A program made the translations under genes and the position numbers. From Roseovarius gahaiensis (GTDB lineage: Bacteria > Pseudomonadota > Alphaproteobacteria > Rhodobacterales > Rhodobacteraceae), in contig NZ_JAAORB010000014.1 of the NCBI RefSeq assembly GCF_011601345.1, positions 1-59,309 on the forward strand: a DNA stretch of 59,309 nucleotides. Direction: 5' to 3'. Position 1 is the stretch's first letter. Every line of letters starts with the position of its first letter. Below are positions 30,155 to 43,123 of the stretch, one piece after another. The notes under the pieces are model-generated. The model did no database searches, was not told the origin of the DNA, and saw only the letters and a program-made list of their open reading frames with translations.

Positions 30155-31098
30155 CAGCGTTCCCCTTTGTTGAACGGCACCATCAGCGCCGCCGGAACCT
30201 CGGCCCGGCGCGACATGACGATAAGCGCGAGGATGGACAGGATATAGGGCGTCATCAAGAACACCTGATAGGGGATGTCGGTCCCAAGCGGCGTTTGCTG
30301 CACCCGGATTTGCAGCGCGTCAAAGGCGGCGAACAGGATTGCGCCCAACAGCGCCTTGCCCGGCTTCCATGCGCCAAACACCACCAAAGCGATGCAAATC
30401 CAGCCGCGCCCATTGACCATTTCGAAAAAGAAGCTGTCAAAGGCCGACATGGTCAGGAACGCACCGCCAACCGCCATGAAGCCGCTGCCGACAATCACCG
30501 CCCCCATGCGGATACCTGTCACCGAAAGCCCCTGTGCGGCCACCGCCGAAGGGTTTTCCCCCGCCGCGCGCAGCGCAAGGCCAAGCGGTGTGCGATACAG
30601 CACCAGCGTCACCACCCCGACCGACAGGAAGGCCAGATAGGTCAGTGGCGTTTGCGAGAACAGCGCGGGGCCAATCAGGGGGATGTCGGACAGCAGCGGA
30701 ATTTCGAACGGCTGGAACGCGTCGATCTTGGGCGGGCTTGTGACCTCGGGCAGGGCAAGGCGGTAGGCGTAATAGGTCAGCGATGTGGCCAGAAGTGTGA
30801 CACCCAGCCCGACCACGTGCTGCGACAGGCCAAACGGCACGGTCAGCAGGCTGTGCACCAAGCCAAACAGCATCCCCACGGCCATGGCCACGGCCACACC
30901 CATCCAAAGCCCGGTGCCGGAATAGACCGCCATCCAACCCGCGAAAGCGCCGGCAACCATGATCCCCTCGATCCCAAGGTTCAGGATACCCGCACGTTCG
31001 CAGATCAATTCGCCCAAGGTGGCAAAGATCAGCGGGCTGGCAATGCGTATGGCCGCAGTCCAGAAGCTGGCCGAAAGCAGGATTTCAAGCATGTCCAT
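30154..31098 (-). CDS. ABC transporter permease, BMP-type nucleoside uptake
   Basis: A 314-residue membrane protein with about eight or more hydrophobic segments. It shows the BPD_transp_2 pattern (NLGIEGIMVAGAFAGWMA, AAGENPSAVAAQGLSV). It is the second permease of the operon and its stop overlaps the deaminase start by one base. Together with the upstream permease it would form the transmembrane channel for a nucleoside or nucleobase. Confidence 0.9.
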   Translation of the reverse strand: MDMLEILLSASFWTAAIRIASPLIFATLGELICERAGILNLGIEGIMVAGAFAGWMAVYSGTGLWMGVAVAMAVGMLFGLVHSLLTVPFGLSQHVVGLGVTLLATSLTYYAYRLALPEVTSPPKIDAFQPFEIPLLSDIPLIGPALFSQTPLTYLAFLSVGVVTLVLYRTPLGLALRAAGENPSAVAAQGLSVTGIRMGAVIVGSGFMAVGGAFLTMSAFDSFFFEMVNGRGWICIALVVFGAWKPGKALLGAILFAAFDALQIRVQQTPLGTDIPYQVFLMTPYILSILALIVMSRRAEVPAALMVPFNKGER

Positions 31099-31102
31099 CG
31101 GC

Positions 31103-32152
31103 TTACTCCCTCACCACGCGGAAACGGGTCAGCAAAATCGCCAGCACCATCAGCAAAAGCGCCGTGGCCAGCATGATATCGGCCAGATAGCTGGGCACGC
31201 TTGCGGCGCGGCTCATGCTGTCGGCGCCGACGAATATACCGGCCACGAACAGGGCCGCCGCGACCACTGCCAGCGGGTTCAGCAAGGCCAGCATCGCCAC
31301 GATGATGCCGGTGTAGCCAAAGCCGGGGCTAAGATCGAGCGTCAGGTTCCCTTTCAGGCCCGCCACCTCGGAAAACCCGGCAAGAGCGGCAAGACCACCG
31401 GCCAGAAGCGCGGTTTTGATCAGCACGCGATTGACCGGGATCCCGGCAAAGCCCGCCGCCTCGCGGTTCAGGCCCACGGCGCGCATTTCATAGCCAAGCG
31501 TCGTGCGCCGTTCGATCACCCAAACCAGTGCCGCCGCGATCAGCGCAAGGCCAAAGCCCCAATGCAGGCGCAGCCCGTCGACGATGCGGGGCAGGCGGGC
31601 TTCGGCGATCAGCCGTTCGGATTTTGGCCAGCCCATGCCCATTGGATCCTTGAGCGGGCCTTCCAAAAGCATCGAGATAAACAGCAGGAAGATGAAGTTG
31701 AACAGCAGTGTGGTCACTACCTCGTCCACGCCGAACCGCACCTTCAGAAGCGCAGGCACCAGCAAGACCAGCGCCCCGGCCAGCATCGACGCGATAGCCA
31801 GTGCGGGCAATAGGGCAAAGGCCCCCCATTGCAGCATCCCGGTGCCCAAAACCACCGTGATCAACGCCCCGGCATAAAGCTGAGCCTCGGCCCCGATGTT
31901 CCACAGCCGCGCGCGAAAGGCCACGGCCACGGACAGCCCGGTGAAAATCAGCGGCGTGGCGCGGTTGAGCGTTTCCAGCAGCGCAAACTTCGATCCGAAC
32001 GCCCCCTTGAGGATCAGCCCGAGCACGGAAAACGGATTGGCCCCGGCGGCCATGGCCAGCAAAGACGCGACCACCACGGTTGATCCGATGGCGATGGCCG
32101 GTGGCACGGTGGTGCGCCAGATCGACGGGTTGGCAACGGGTTCAAGACGCAT
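31103..32152 (-). CDS. ABC transporter permease, BMP-type nucleoside uptake
   Basis: A permease of the BPD_transp_2 family, 349 residues from the chosen start at 32152 (MRLEPVANPSIW), which has GGAG upstream and overlaps the ATPase gene end by 11 bases. An ATG at 32176 is less well supported. About ten hydrophobic segments are present, with the family pattern NIGAEAQLYAGAL and the later AVGLNREAAGFAGIPV. It is paired with the next permease gene 4 bases downstream. Confidence 0.9.
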   Translation of the reverse strand: MRLEPVANPSIWRTTVPPAIAIGSTVVVASLLAMAAGANPFSVLGLILKGAFGSKFALLETLNRATPLIFTGLSVAVAFRARLWNIGAEAQLYAGALITVVLGTGMLQWGAFALLPALAIASMLAGALVLLVPALLKVRFGVDEVVTTLLFNFIFLLFISMLLEGPLKDPMGMGWPKSERLIAEARLPRIVDGLRLHWGFGLALIAAALVWVIERRTTLGYEMRAVGLNREAAGFAGIPVNRVLIKTALLAGGLAALAGFSEVAGLKGNLTLDLSPGFGYTGIIVAMLALLNPLAVVAAALFVAGIFVGADSMSRAASVPSYLADIMLATALLLMVLAILLTRFRVVRE

Positions 32153-33689
32153 CGGCGGTCTCCGGTTCAAAGCCATGGCCAGCCATCCAAACCCCTAGTT
32201 CGGCGGGTGTTTTGGTGCCGCGGGCAAAGCCGGGCGACAGGCGGCCTTCGGAAATGACGTGGATGACATCGGACAAAGCCATGATTTCGTCCAGATCCTC
32301 CGAGATCAAAAGCACAGCCGCGCCTCTGTCGCGCGCGGCCAGAAGCTGCGAGTGGACATAGTTCACCGCGCCGATATCCAGCCCGCGCACCGGCTGATTG
32401 GCAAGGATGATGCGTGGGTTGGCCTCAAGCACGCGCCCAAGGATCAGTTTTTGCATGTTGCCGCCTGACAAAAGGCGAATGCGGGTGGCAGGGCCGGGGC
32501 ATCGCACATCATAGGTGTCGATCACCTCGCGGGTGAAGGCCTCGGCCCGGCGCCAGTTCATCCAGCCCGAGCGGCTGTAGGGGGGCTGATTGTAGGCCTC
32601 TAGGATCGCGTTTTCGGTCAGGTCGAATTCGGCGATGGTGCCGGTTTTGTGCCGGTCTTCGGGAATGCGGGCAATCCCGGCATGAACGGCCTCACGCGGG
32701 GACCAAGTGTTGAGGTGGGCCTCGTCCAGTTCCAACCGTCCGGTCGCCGGGCCGATCAGCCCTCCGACCAGATCGGCCAGCGCACCTTGGCCGTTGCCCG
32801 ACACACCGGCAAGGCCGATCACTTGCCCGGCGCGCAGCGACAGCGACACGCGCTTAAGGCCCGGCGCGCTGCCCCGGTCAGGGGTCGAAACCTCGTGCAG
32901 GCGCATCAGCGTCTTGCCGGGCTGACCGGGGGCCACAGTGGGGGCTTTGACCTCTGAGCCGACCATCAGCGAGGCCAGCGTTTCCTTGGTGACCTCTGCA
33001 ATCGGGCGTTCGGCCACCAGACGGCCATGCCGCAGGATCAGGACGCGATCAGAAATCGCCATGACCTCGTGCAACTTGTGGGAAATAAAGACCACCGACA
33101 GGCCCAGTTTGACCGCCTTGCGCAGCGTTGCAAACAGATCGTCGGTTTCCTGCGGGGTCAAAACCGCCGTCGGCTCATCCAGAATCAGGATGCGCGCATC
33201 GCGATACAGCGCCTTGAGAATCTCGACCCGCTGGCGTTCGCCAACCGTCAAGCTGCCGACCTTGGCGTCGGGGTGAACCTGCAACCCGAAATCGGTGGCC
33301 AGCTGCGCCAGTTTGGCCCGCGCCGCCGCGCGATCTTGCCGCAATGACAGCAAGCCTTGCGTGCCAAGTGTCACGTTTTCCAAAACGGTCATGTTGTCGG
33401 CCAGCGTGAAATGCTGGTGCACCATGCCAACACCGGCATCAAGGGCGGCGCGCGGATTGCCCGGCGGCAAGGCGTCTCCGAACACCTCGACGGTCCCCTC
33501 GTCGGCTGTGTATTGGCCGAAAAGGATATTCATCAGCGTGGTTTTGCCCGCGCCGTTCTCGCCCAACAGGGCGATGACCTCACCTTGCTGCAAAGACAAG
33601 CTGATCGCATCATTCGCGACCAGCTTGCCAAAGCGTTTTGTAATGGAATCGAGGCGCAGGACGACCTGCGCCGCCTTTGCATTTTTCAT
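32142..33689 (-). CDS. ABC transporter ATP-binding protein with two ABC domains
   Basis: A 515-residue ATPase energising the nucleoside transporter. The N-terminal ABC domain has Walker A GENGAGKTTLMN, signature LTVGERQRVEI and Walker B ILILDEPTAVLT. The second domain has a degenerate Walker A (GVSGNGQGALAD) but a good signature (LLSGGNMQKL). Its Walker-B-like segment is LANQPVRGLDIGA, as usual for sugar/nucleoside-type double ABC proteins. The gene starts 1 base before the binding-protein stop. Confidence 0.93.
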   Translation of the reverse strand: MKNAKAAQVVLRLDSITKRFGKLVANDAISLSLQQGEVIALLGENGAGKTTLMNILFGQYTADEGTVEVFGDALPPGNPRAALDAGVGMVHQHFTLADNMTVLENVTLGTQGLLSLRQDRAAARAKLAQLATDFGLQVHPDAKVGSLTVGERQRVEILKALYRDARILILDEPTAVLTPQETDDLFATLRKAVKLGLSVVFISHKLHEVMAISDRVLILRHGRLVAERPIAEVTKETLASLMVGSEVKAPTVAPGQPGKTLMRLHEVSTPDRGSAPGLKRVSLSLRAGQVIGLAGVSGNGQGALADLVGGLIGPATGRLELDEAHLNTWSPREAVHAGIARIPEDRHKTGTIAEFDLTENAILEAYNQPPYSRSGWMNWRRAEAFTREVIDTYDVRCPGPATRIRLLSGGNMQKLILGRVLEANPRIILANQPVRGLDIGAVNYVHSQLLAARDRGAAVLLISEDLDEIMALSDVIHVISEGRLSPGFARGTKTPAELGVWMAGHGFEPETADAS

Positions 33690-34721
33690 TTACGACGACT
33701 TGGGTTCTTCGTCGTTGATCTCGACGGTGAAGTCCCCGGATTTGATCTGCTCGCGCCGCTTGTTAACAAGGTCCAACGCCTCTTGCGGCACTTTGTCTTC
33801 AAAGGTGCCGAGCGGGGCCAAAGAACATCCACCTTCTTTCATGAACGAATAGACGCCGTAATCGGCGGCTGAGAAGGTGCCCGCCTGAACTTCGGCAATC
33901 GCCTTGTCCAAGGTCGGCTCGAAATGCCAGATCGCAGATGCGACGACCGTATCGGGGTAATCGGCCTGTGTGTCGATCACGTTGCCGATGGCCAGAATGT
34001 CCTTTTCCTGCGCGGCATCCGAAACGCCGAAGCGTTCGGCATAGAGCATGTCAGCGCCGTTTTCGATCATGGCAAAGGCGGTTTCCTTGGCTTTGGGCGG
34101 ATCGAACCAGCTGCCGATAAAGCTGACTTGGAAGGTAATGTCGGGGTTCATCTCGCGGGCGCCGGCCATAAAGGCGTGCATCAGGCGGTTCACCTCGGGG
34201 ATCGGGAAGCCGCCGACCATGCCGATATTGCCGGTTTCGGTCATCGACCCTGCAATGATGCCCGTCAGATACGAGGCGTCCTGAATATAGTTGTCGAACA
34301 CCGCGAAATTGGGCAGCGCGTCATCTTGTTTGAAGCTGGAGCCCATAAGGAACGCGATGTCGGGATATTCCGCCGCCACTTCGCGGGCTTCTTGTTCAAC
34401 GGCGAACACCTCGCCGATGATAAGCTGATAGCCCTGTTCGGCATATTCACGCATGACGCGGGCGTAATCGGTGTTCGATACGTTTTCCGAGAACACATAC
34501 TCGATATCGCCGCGCTCTTGTGCCGTGCCTGCGGCCTTGTGAATGCGGCTGACCCATTGCTGTTCGACCGGCACCGTATAGATGCCCGCCACTTTCAGCG
34601 GCTCTGCGGCGCGCAAGGCACCGGGTGCACCAGCGGCCACGACCAGTGCGGTGGCGGCGGTTGTGCCAAGAAAGCCACGCCGTGTCAGGCCGTGGTATTT
34701 GGTGGTATTCGAATGATCCAT
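33690..34721 (-). CDS. BMP family ABC transporter substrate-binding protein
   Basis: A periplasmic binding protein for nucleosides or related bases. The start at 34721 (MDHSNTTKYHG) has GGGGGA upstream. It gives a twin-arginine signal, LTRRGFLGTTAATALVVAAG, so export folded via Tat is predicted. The longer open frame up to 34862 has no binding site. The mature part shows BMP-family features such as VAGIYTVPVEQQWVSRI and MVGGFPIPEVNR. First gene of the five-gene operon; a leader with alternative hairpins precedes it. Confidence 0.9.
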   Translation of the reverse strand: MDHSNTTKYHGLTRRGFLGTTAATALVVAAGAPGALRAAEPLKVAGIYTVPVEQQWVSRIHKAAGTAQERGDIEYVFSENVSNTDYARVMREYAEQGYQLIIGEVFAVEQEAREVAAEYPDIAFLMGSSFKQDDALPNFAVFDNYIQDASYLTGIIAGSMTETGNIGMVGGFPIPEVNRLMHAFMAGAREMNPDITFQVSFIGSWFDPPKAKETAFAMIENGADMLYAERFGVSDAAQEKDILAIGNVIDTQADYPDTVVASAIWHFEPTLDKAIAEVQAGTFSAADYGVYSFMKEGGCSLAPLGTFEDKVPQEALDLVNKRREQIKSGDFTVEINDEEPKSS

Positions 34722-34770
34722 TGAACTGATCCCCCTGTTGGACGAGGTATGCCTCGCGTGTTTGACCATT

Positions 34771-34820
34771 TGGTAAACATGATTTTGAGTTCTGCCAATA
34801 AAAGGCTGCCCCGCGGGCAG
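34771..34820 (-). promoter_or_regulatory. Possible leader hairpins of the nucleoside transporter operon
   Basis: On the minus strand, CTGCCC-GCG-GGGCAG (34820-34806) is followed by CCTTTTATT, a terminator-like hairpin, 85 bases before the binding-protein start. The TCTGCC part can alternatively pair with GGCAGA just downstream (about 34796-34791), so the two pairings exclude each other. This is compatible with an attenuator or riboswitch, but the stems are short. It may also be chance. Confidence 0.35.
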
Positions 34821-34915
34821 AGTCCAGAACCAAGCGCTCATAAAATGTGCAAAACTAGGCAACCGCTATAAATTACAGCATTCAGACGTTTTGCCGGCGC
34901 GCGCTGAACTTGGGT

Positions 34916-35281
34916 TCAAAGGCGGTTGCGCCGCCTTGCCCGGAATAAACCGGGCAGGCAGCCAAGAGCAACCCCGATCCCGTCGGCCCAAAAATCCGCC
35001 CATTCGGCTGTACGGCCAAAACCCGGTTGGATCAGTTCGATGACGCCGCCATACAGCAATGCCAGCGGCACGCCCCACAGCAAGGCGCGGGGGCGTTGCC
35101 ATGCCATGGGCGCAATCAGTACGGCAAAGGCAACGGCGTGGCCAACCTTGTCGACATAAGGCACCGGCGGTCCGGGTGGGCCCGGTGGGCTAAGTGTGGC
35201 CCATGCGATCACCCCTGCGATTGCCAGTGTCAGGACGACAACGAATTTCCAGCGTTTATCAGGGGTAGGGTGTAGATGCAC
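34916..35281 (-). CDS. VanZ-like family membrane protein
   Basis: A 121-residue protein with about four hydrophobic segments. DKVGHAVAFAVLIAPMAW and the later ELIQPGFGRTAEWADFWADGIG are the typical VanZ-family elements. Members in other bacteria are linked to teicoplanin resistance, but most, probably including this one, have no assigned role. It lies between the transporter operon and the atp operon. Confidence 0.85.
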   Translation of the reverse strand: MHLHPTPDKRWKFVVVLTLAIAGVIAWATLSPPGPPGPPVPYVDKVGHAVAFAVLIAPMAWQRPRALLWGVPLALLYGGVIELIQPGFGRTAEWADFWADGIGVALGCLPGLFRARRRNRL

Positions 35282-35676
35282 GGTGGGGCAATCCTTTGCG
35301 TCGTGTGTCTTGACCGGGGATATACCGCATGACGGCAGGCTGAAACAGTGGTTTGCGCTGATAGCGTTAACGATTTCGGGCGCGCGTCGTGGCCCAGCCG
35401 GGCGCGGCTTGCGTGAAGGAATCGCGAAAAGCTGTAAAAATCATAACTTTTTTGATCGGTAAAAAAGGTGCAATCGGTCGCACTTGGGGCAAGTCTATGA
35501 AAACATGTAGTATTCAATCGTATACAACCGGTTTCCAGTAGCTTGCTAGGTGCGCAAGGCTCTGCTACACCGCGTTCAAATTTCGGTGTTTTGAAAATCT
35601 GAATGCCTGTCAACGCCCCCGGACGCATGGATCACCTGTGCGTGGGAACCGGGGCCAGAAAACCGGAAGGGTGGAC
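35282..35676. other. Intergenic region upstream of the atp operon
   Basis: 395 bases without a convincing gene. The middle (about 35420-35480) is AT-rich with A and T runs. A candidate promoter is described separately, at 35543-35571. The rest is leader of the atp transcript; I see no other recognisable element. Confidence 0.6.
35543..35571 (+). promoter_or_regulatory. Candidate promoter of the atp operon
   Basis: TTGCTA at 35543-35548 and TACACC at 35566-35571, 17 bases apart, would start transcription about 100 bases before atpH. The -10 is weak against the E. coli consensus. Confidence 0.4.
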
Positions 35677-36237
35677 GTGTCCGAACCTGCTTCGATTTCC
35701 TCCGGCATTGCCGAGCGCTATGCCACCGCCATTTTCGAGATTGCGAAAGAGAGCAACTCTCTGGCCAAGCTTGAACCCAACATCACCGACCTAGCCGCCG
35801 CTTTGGACGGCAGTGACGAGTTGCGCGATGTGATTGCATCGCCTGTTTTGTCGCGGGCCGAACAGGGCAAGGTCATGGCCGCGCTGGCCAAAAAAATGAA
35901 GCTGCAGCCCGAGATGGCGAACGGTCTGGCCGTGATGGCCCAGAAGCGTCGCCTGTTCGTGCTGCCGCAACTGCTGCGCCAATTGTCCGATATGATCGCC
36001 GACGACAAAGGCGAAGTGACAGCGGATGTCGCCAGCGCCAAGGCGCTGACCAAAACGCAGTCGGACAAGCTGGCAAAGACGCTGAAGGCGCGCGTCGGCA
36101 AAGACGTCAAGATCAATGCGACCGTCGATGAAAGCCTCATTGGCGGTCTTGTCGTAAAGGTGGGCTCGAAAATGATCGATACCTCGATCCGCTCGCGCCT
36201 CAATTCCCTACAGAATGCAATGAAAGAGGTCGGATAA
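35677..36237 (+). CDS. atpH: ATP synthase F1 subunit delta
   Basis: The peripheral stalk subunit linking F1 to F0. The start is GTG 35677, with GGAAGG upstream, giving 186 residues (MSEPASISSGIAERYATAIFEIAKE), the standard length; the frame is open to 35638. The C-terminal motif VDESLIGGLVVKVGSKMIDTSIRSRL is diagnostic. It is the first gene of atpHAGDC, the arrangement normal for alphaproteobacteria, where F0 genes lie elsewhere. Confidence 0.96.
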   Translation: MSEPASISSGIAERYATAIFEIAKESNSLAKLEPNITDLAAALDGSDELRDVIASPVLSRAEQGKVMAALAKKMKLQPEMANGLAVMAQKRRLFVLPQLLRQLSDMIADDKGEVTADVASAKALTKTQSDKLAKTLKARVGKDVKINATVDESLIGGLVVKVGSKMIDTSIRSRLNSLQNAMKEVG

Positions 36238-37776
<1,539 letters not shown>

Positions 37777-37791
37777 GGGGGAGATAAGGCA

Positions 37792-40120
<2,329 letters not shown>

Positions 40121-40187
40121 TGAATGCCTGCCCAACCCCGGTCCGTCCTTTTGGGGCCGGGGGAGGGCATGACAAGGAGGCCCGAGA

Positions 40188-40613
40188 ATGGCTGAAACAG
40201 TGCAATTCGATCTGGTGTCGCCCGAGCGGCGCTTGGTCTCGGTTCAGGCCGAAGAAGTGCGGATTCCCGGTGCTGAAGGGGATCTGACGGCCATGGCGCA
40301 GCACAGCCCGCTGATCACCACGCTGCGCCCCGGTATCCTGACGGTGTCAGGCCCCGAGGGTGAGGCCGAGTATATCGTCACAGGTGGCTTCGCCGAAATC
40401 GGCGCCGAAAGCGTGTCGGTTCTGGCCGAAAAGGCGATTGCCCGCGCGGACATCACGCAAGAGCAGTTCAAGACGCTGGTGGATGAAGCGACCGACAGGC
40501 TGAACAAGGCCCAAGAGACCTTCGTCAACGAGCCCGGCCCGGTGGACGACGCGGCCAAGCTGCTGTCAGACATGGTGGCGATGGGTGATCATATTGGCCT
40601 GTCGGCCAACTAA
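40188..40613 (+). CDS. atpC: ATP synthase F1 subunit epsilon
   Basis: The 141-residue inhibitory/coupling subunit with the N-terminal beta sandwich ([31 protein letters not shown], in pieces) and a short helical C-terminus. A strong ribosome-binding site (acaaggagg) precedes it after a 67-base gap from atpD. It is the last gene of the operon, before the terminator at 40642. Confidence 0.97.
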   Translation: MAETVQFDLVSPERRLVSVQAEEVRIPGAEGDLTAMAQHSPLITTLRPGILTVSGPEGEAEYIVTGGFAEIGAESVSVLAEKAIARADITQEQFKTLVDEATDRLNKAQETFVNEPGPVDDAAKLLSDMVAMGDHIGLSAN

Positions 40614-40641
40614 GACCCCGGCATCAAGACAATCCTGAGAG

Positions 40642-40666
40642 GCCCGCCTATATCGGCGGGCTTTTT
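40642..40666 (+). terminator. Rho-independent terminator of the atp operon
   Basis: GCCCGCC (40642-40648) pairs with GGCGGGC (40655-40661) around the loop TATATC, followed by TTTTT. It lies 29 bases after the atpC stop and also ends the convergent SDR gene region. Confidence 0.92.
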
Positions 40667-40681
40667 GCTGTTTGCGGGGTA

Positions 40682-41425
40682 TCAAACGTGCTGCGCGCCG
40701 TTGACTTCGATCTCGGTGCCCGACACGTAAGAACTGCCGTCGGAGCACAGGAAATAGATCACGTCGGCCACTTCGGCGGGCTGGCCAAGGCGACGCATAG
40801 GCAGGCCCTGCACGATCTTGTCCGTCCCTTCGCTGAGAATGCTGGTTTCCACCTCACCCGGCGCGATGGCGTTGACGCGCACGCCGGAGGGGCCGAAATC
40901 ATGCGCCATTTCGCGCGTCAATGCCGCCAGCGCCGCCTTGGACGTGGCATAGGCGGCCCCGGCAAACGGGTGCACACGTGCCCCGGCGATCGAGGTGATG
41001 TTGACCACCGCGCCCTGCGCGGCGGACAATTCGGTGATCAACCCGCGCGCGAGAACGACCGGCGCAAAGAAATTGACGTGAAACACCTGCCCCCAGACGT
41101 CCAGCCCGGTGTCTATGGTGTTCAGACGCGCCCCATCCGGGCCTTTTGGTGACACGCCGGCATTGTTGACCAGCGCGTGCAGCTTTCCGTCGGGCAGGCG
41201 CGCGCGTATCTGGTCGATGGCGGCCATTGTTTGCCGCGGATCGGACAGATCGACCTGAATGTGATCCTGCTCGCCACTGGGCCACGGGCAATCGTCGGAA
41301 AAGGGCTGTCGCGAACAACTGAGCACGCGCCAGCCTTTGGCGGCGAATTTGCGCACGGTTGCGTGCCCGATACCGCGGCTTGCCCCGGTTAAAAGAAGTG
41401 TCTTGCGCGGGTCTGTGTCTGACAT
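40682..41425 (-). CDS. SDR family NAD(P)-dependent oxidoreductase
   Basis: A 247-residue short-chain dehydrogenase. The cofactor loop is TGASRGIGHATV, the NNAG motif is LVNNAGVSPKG, and the catalytic triad is in ITSIAGARVHPFAGAAYATSKAAL (Ser, then Tyr-x-x-x-Lys). The C-terminal IAPGEVETSIL is typical. The start at 41425 (MSDTDPRKTLLLTG) is preferred over an open extension to 41518. The substrate is unknown. Confidence 0.92.
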   Translation of the reverse strand: MSDTDPRKTLLLTGASRGIGHATVRKFAAKGWRVLSCSRQPFSDDCPWPSGEQDHIQVDLSDPRQTMAAIDQIRARLPDGKLHALVNNAGVSPKGPDGARLNTIDTGLDVWGQVFHVNFFAPVVLARGLITELSAAQGAVVNITSIAGARVHPFAGAAYATSKAALAALTREMAHDFGPSGVRVNAIAPGEVETSILSEGTDKIVQGLPMRRLGQPAEVADVIYFLCSDGSSYVSGTEIEVNGAQHV

Positions 41426-41604
41426 CTGAATGGTCCTGAAGACGTGTTGCGCGGGGACTGTGGGGCCGAAGACAGGCCAGATGCAACCGTGATTTTCATA
41501 GGTCAGGCGGGCGGGCAATGGCCGTGGCCAAGGTTTTACCTTTTCACCTTCTCAATCTTGACCAAAACGCGTAATAAAATGGGCCGGAACAGCAAGGTTG
41601 CGCC

Positions 41605-41955
41605 ATGAAATTAATCACCAGTCAATCCATCGGGATCGAACAGGGCGATGACGTTTTGTTTTCGGATTACGAAGATGGCGGCGTCATGTGGACAGGTGAA
41701 GGCGCGCGTGAGCGGCGCAAGGGTCTGATCTTTGGGCAATCGTTCAAGTCCGCCCCGGCAGTGCATGTCACCCTGTCGATGTGGGATATGGACAGCGCCG
41801 CCAATGTGCGCGCCGATGTGACCGCCGAAAATGTGACCACCACCGGGTTTGACGTGGTGTTTCGCACATGGGGCGACACCCGCGTGGCACGGGCGCGCAT
41901 CCGGTGGATGGCGATTGGCGAAGCCTATCACGAGGATGACTGGCAGCTTTATTGA
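41605..41955 (+). CDS. H-type lectin domain protein
   Basis: A 116-residue single-domain protein with no signal peptide. FGQSFKSAPAVHVTLSMWDMDS, VTAENVTTTGFDVVFRTWGDT and the final VARARIRWMAIGEA follow the H-type lectin (discoidin I/Helix agglutinin) pattern that binds GalNAc-type sugars in eukaryotes. In roseobacters these occur as lone small genes. The ligand and location are unknown; a cytosolic or non-classically exported protein is possible. Confidence 0.8.
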   Translation: MKLITSQSIGIEQGDDVLFSDYEDGGVMWTGEGARERRKGLIFGQSFKSAPAVHVTLSMWDMDSAANVRADVTAENVTTTGFDVVFRTWGDTRVARARIRWMAIGEAYHEDDWQLY

Positions 41956-41967
41956 CCGGCCGCTTGT

Positions 41968-41986
41968 CGCCCCGGAAACCGGGGCG
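41968..41986. terminator. Bidirectional hairpin between convergent genes
   Basis: CGCCCCGG-AAA-CCGGGGCG is a perfect 8-bp stem between the lectin gene stop (41955) and the prs stop (42001). There is no T-run on either side, so it is terminator-like rather than a classical intrinsic terminator. Confidence 0.55.
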
Positions 41987-42000
41987 TCGCGCGCATACGT

Positions 42001-43017
42001 TCAGCCTTTGAACTTGCCTTCATAGATCGGCTCAAGCGTCGGTGTGTCAAACAGCGACGACACCGAGGTGCCGTTCCAGATGTTCAAAATGGCCTGCGCG
42101 AACATCGGGGCCGTGGGTATGATACGAATGTTGGGGGCGGCTTTGACCGGCTCGGTGGGTTGGATCGTGTCGGTGATGACCAGCGACTTCATGACCGAGT
42201 TCGTGATCCGCTCAACCGCGGGGCCGGACAACACACCATGGGTGATATAGGCGTGCACCTCGGCAGCGCCTTCATCAAGCAGCACCTGAGCCGCCTTGCA
42301 AAGCGTTCCGGCGGTATCGCAGATATCGTCGACGATGATGCATTTTTTGCCGGTCACATCACCGATCACGGTCATTTCGGACACTTCGCCAGCTTTCTCG
42401 CGACGTTTGTCGACGATCGCAAGCGGCGCTTCGATCCGCTTGGCCAATTCGCGGGCACGCGCCACACCGCCCACGTCAGGTGAAACGACCATAACTTGGT
42501 CAAGCGAGTCCTTGAACTGTTCCTTGATATCCAGCGAAAAGATCGGTGCCGCATAAAGGTTGTCGACGGGGATGTCGAAAAACCCCTGAATTTGCGTGGC
42601 GTGCAGGTCCATCGTCAGAACGCGTTCGATACCCGAGCCGACCAACATGTTGGCCACCAATTTTGCCGAGATCGGCGTGCGCGCCTTTGAGCGGCGGTCT
42701 TGCCTTGCATAGCCGAAATAGGGGATCACGGCGGTGATGCGCTTGGCCGAGGATCGGCGCAGGGCATCGGACATGATCAGCAATTCCATCAGGTTGTCAT
42801 TGGCCGGGTTCGAGGTGGACTGGATGATGAACATATCCTCGCCGCGGACGTTCTCGTAAACCTCGACGAAAACCTCTTGATCGTTGAACCGTTCGACACG
42901 GGCATCGACAAGCCCGACATTAACGCCGCGATGCATGGACATGCGGCGGGCAATCGCCGTGGCAAGCGGTTTGTTGGCGTTGCCTGTGATCAGTTTTGGC
43001 TCTGGCGTGGTTGGCAT
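42001..43017 (-). CDS. prs: Ribose-phosphate pyrophosphokinase
   Basis: Makes PRPP from ribose 5-phosphate and ATP for nucleotide, histidine and tryptophan synthesis. The 338-residue protein shows the flexible-loop region [37 protein letters not shown] and the PRPP-binding signature [14 protein letters not shown]. The length is close to the class I enzymes. Confidence 0.97.
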   Translation of the reverse strand: MPTTPEPKLITGNANKPLATAIARRMSMHRGVNVGLVDARVERFNDQEVFVEVYENVRGEDMFIIQSTSNPANDNLMELLIMSDALRRSSAKRITAVIPYFGYARQDRRSKARTPISAKLVANMLVGSGIERVLTMDLHATQIQGFFDIPVDNLYAAPIFSLDIKEQFKDSLDQVMVVSPDVGGVARARELAKRIEAPLAIVDKRREKAGEVSEMTVIGDVTGKKCIIVDDICDTAGTLCKAAQVLLDEGAAEVHAYITHGVLSGPAVERITNSVMKSLVITDTIQPTEPVKAAPNIRIIPTAPMFAQAILNIWNGTSVSSLFDTPTLEPIYEGKFKG

Positions 43018-43123
43018 TTCAAAGATCCCCGGGGTGGTCTGTGATGACAGATTCGTGACGTTGATCTTCGCTTAGCATGCGCGTAGCGTCGGGCAAAGCT
43101 ATGCCAAGGGGGAAGCCGCGAAA

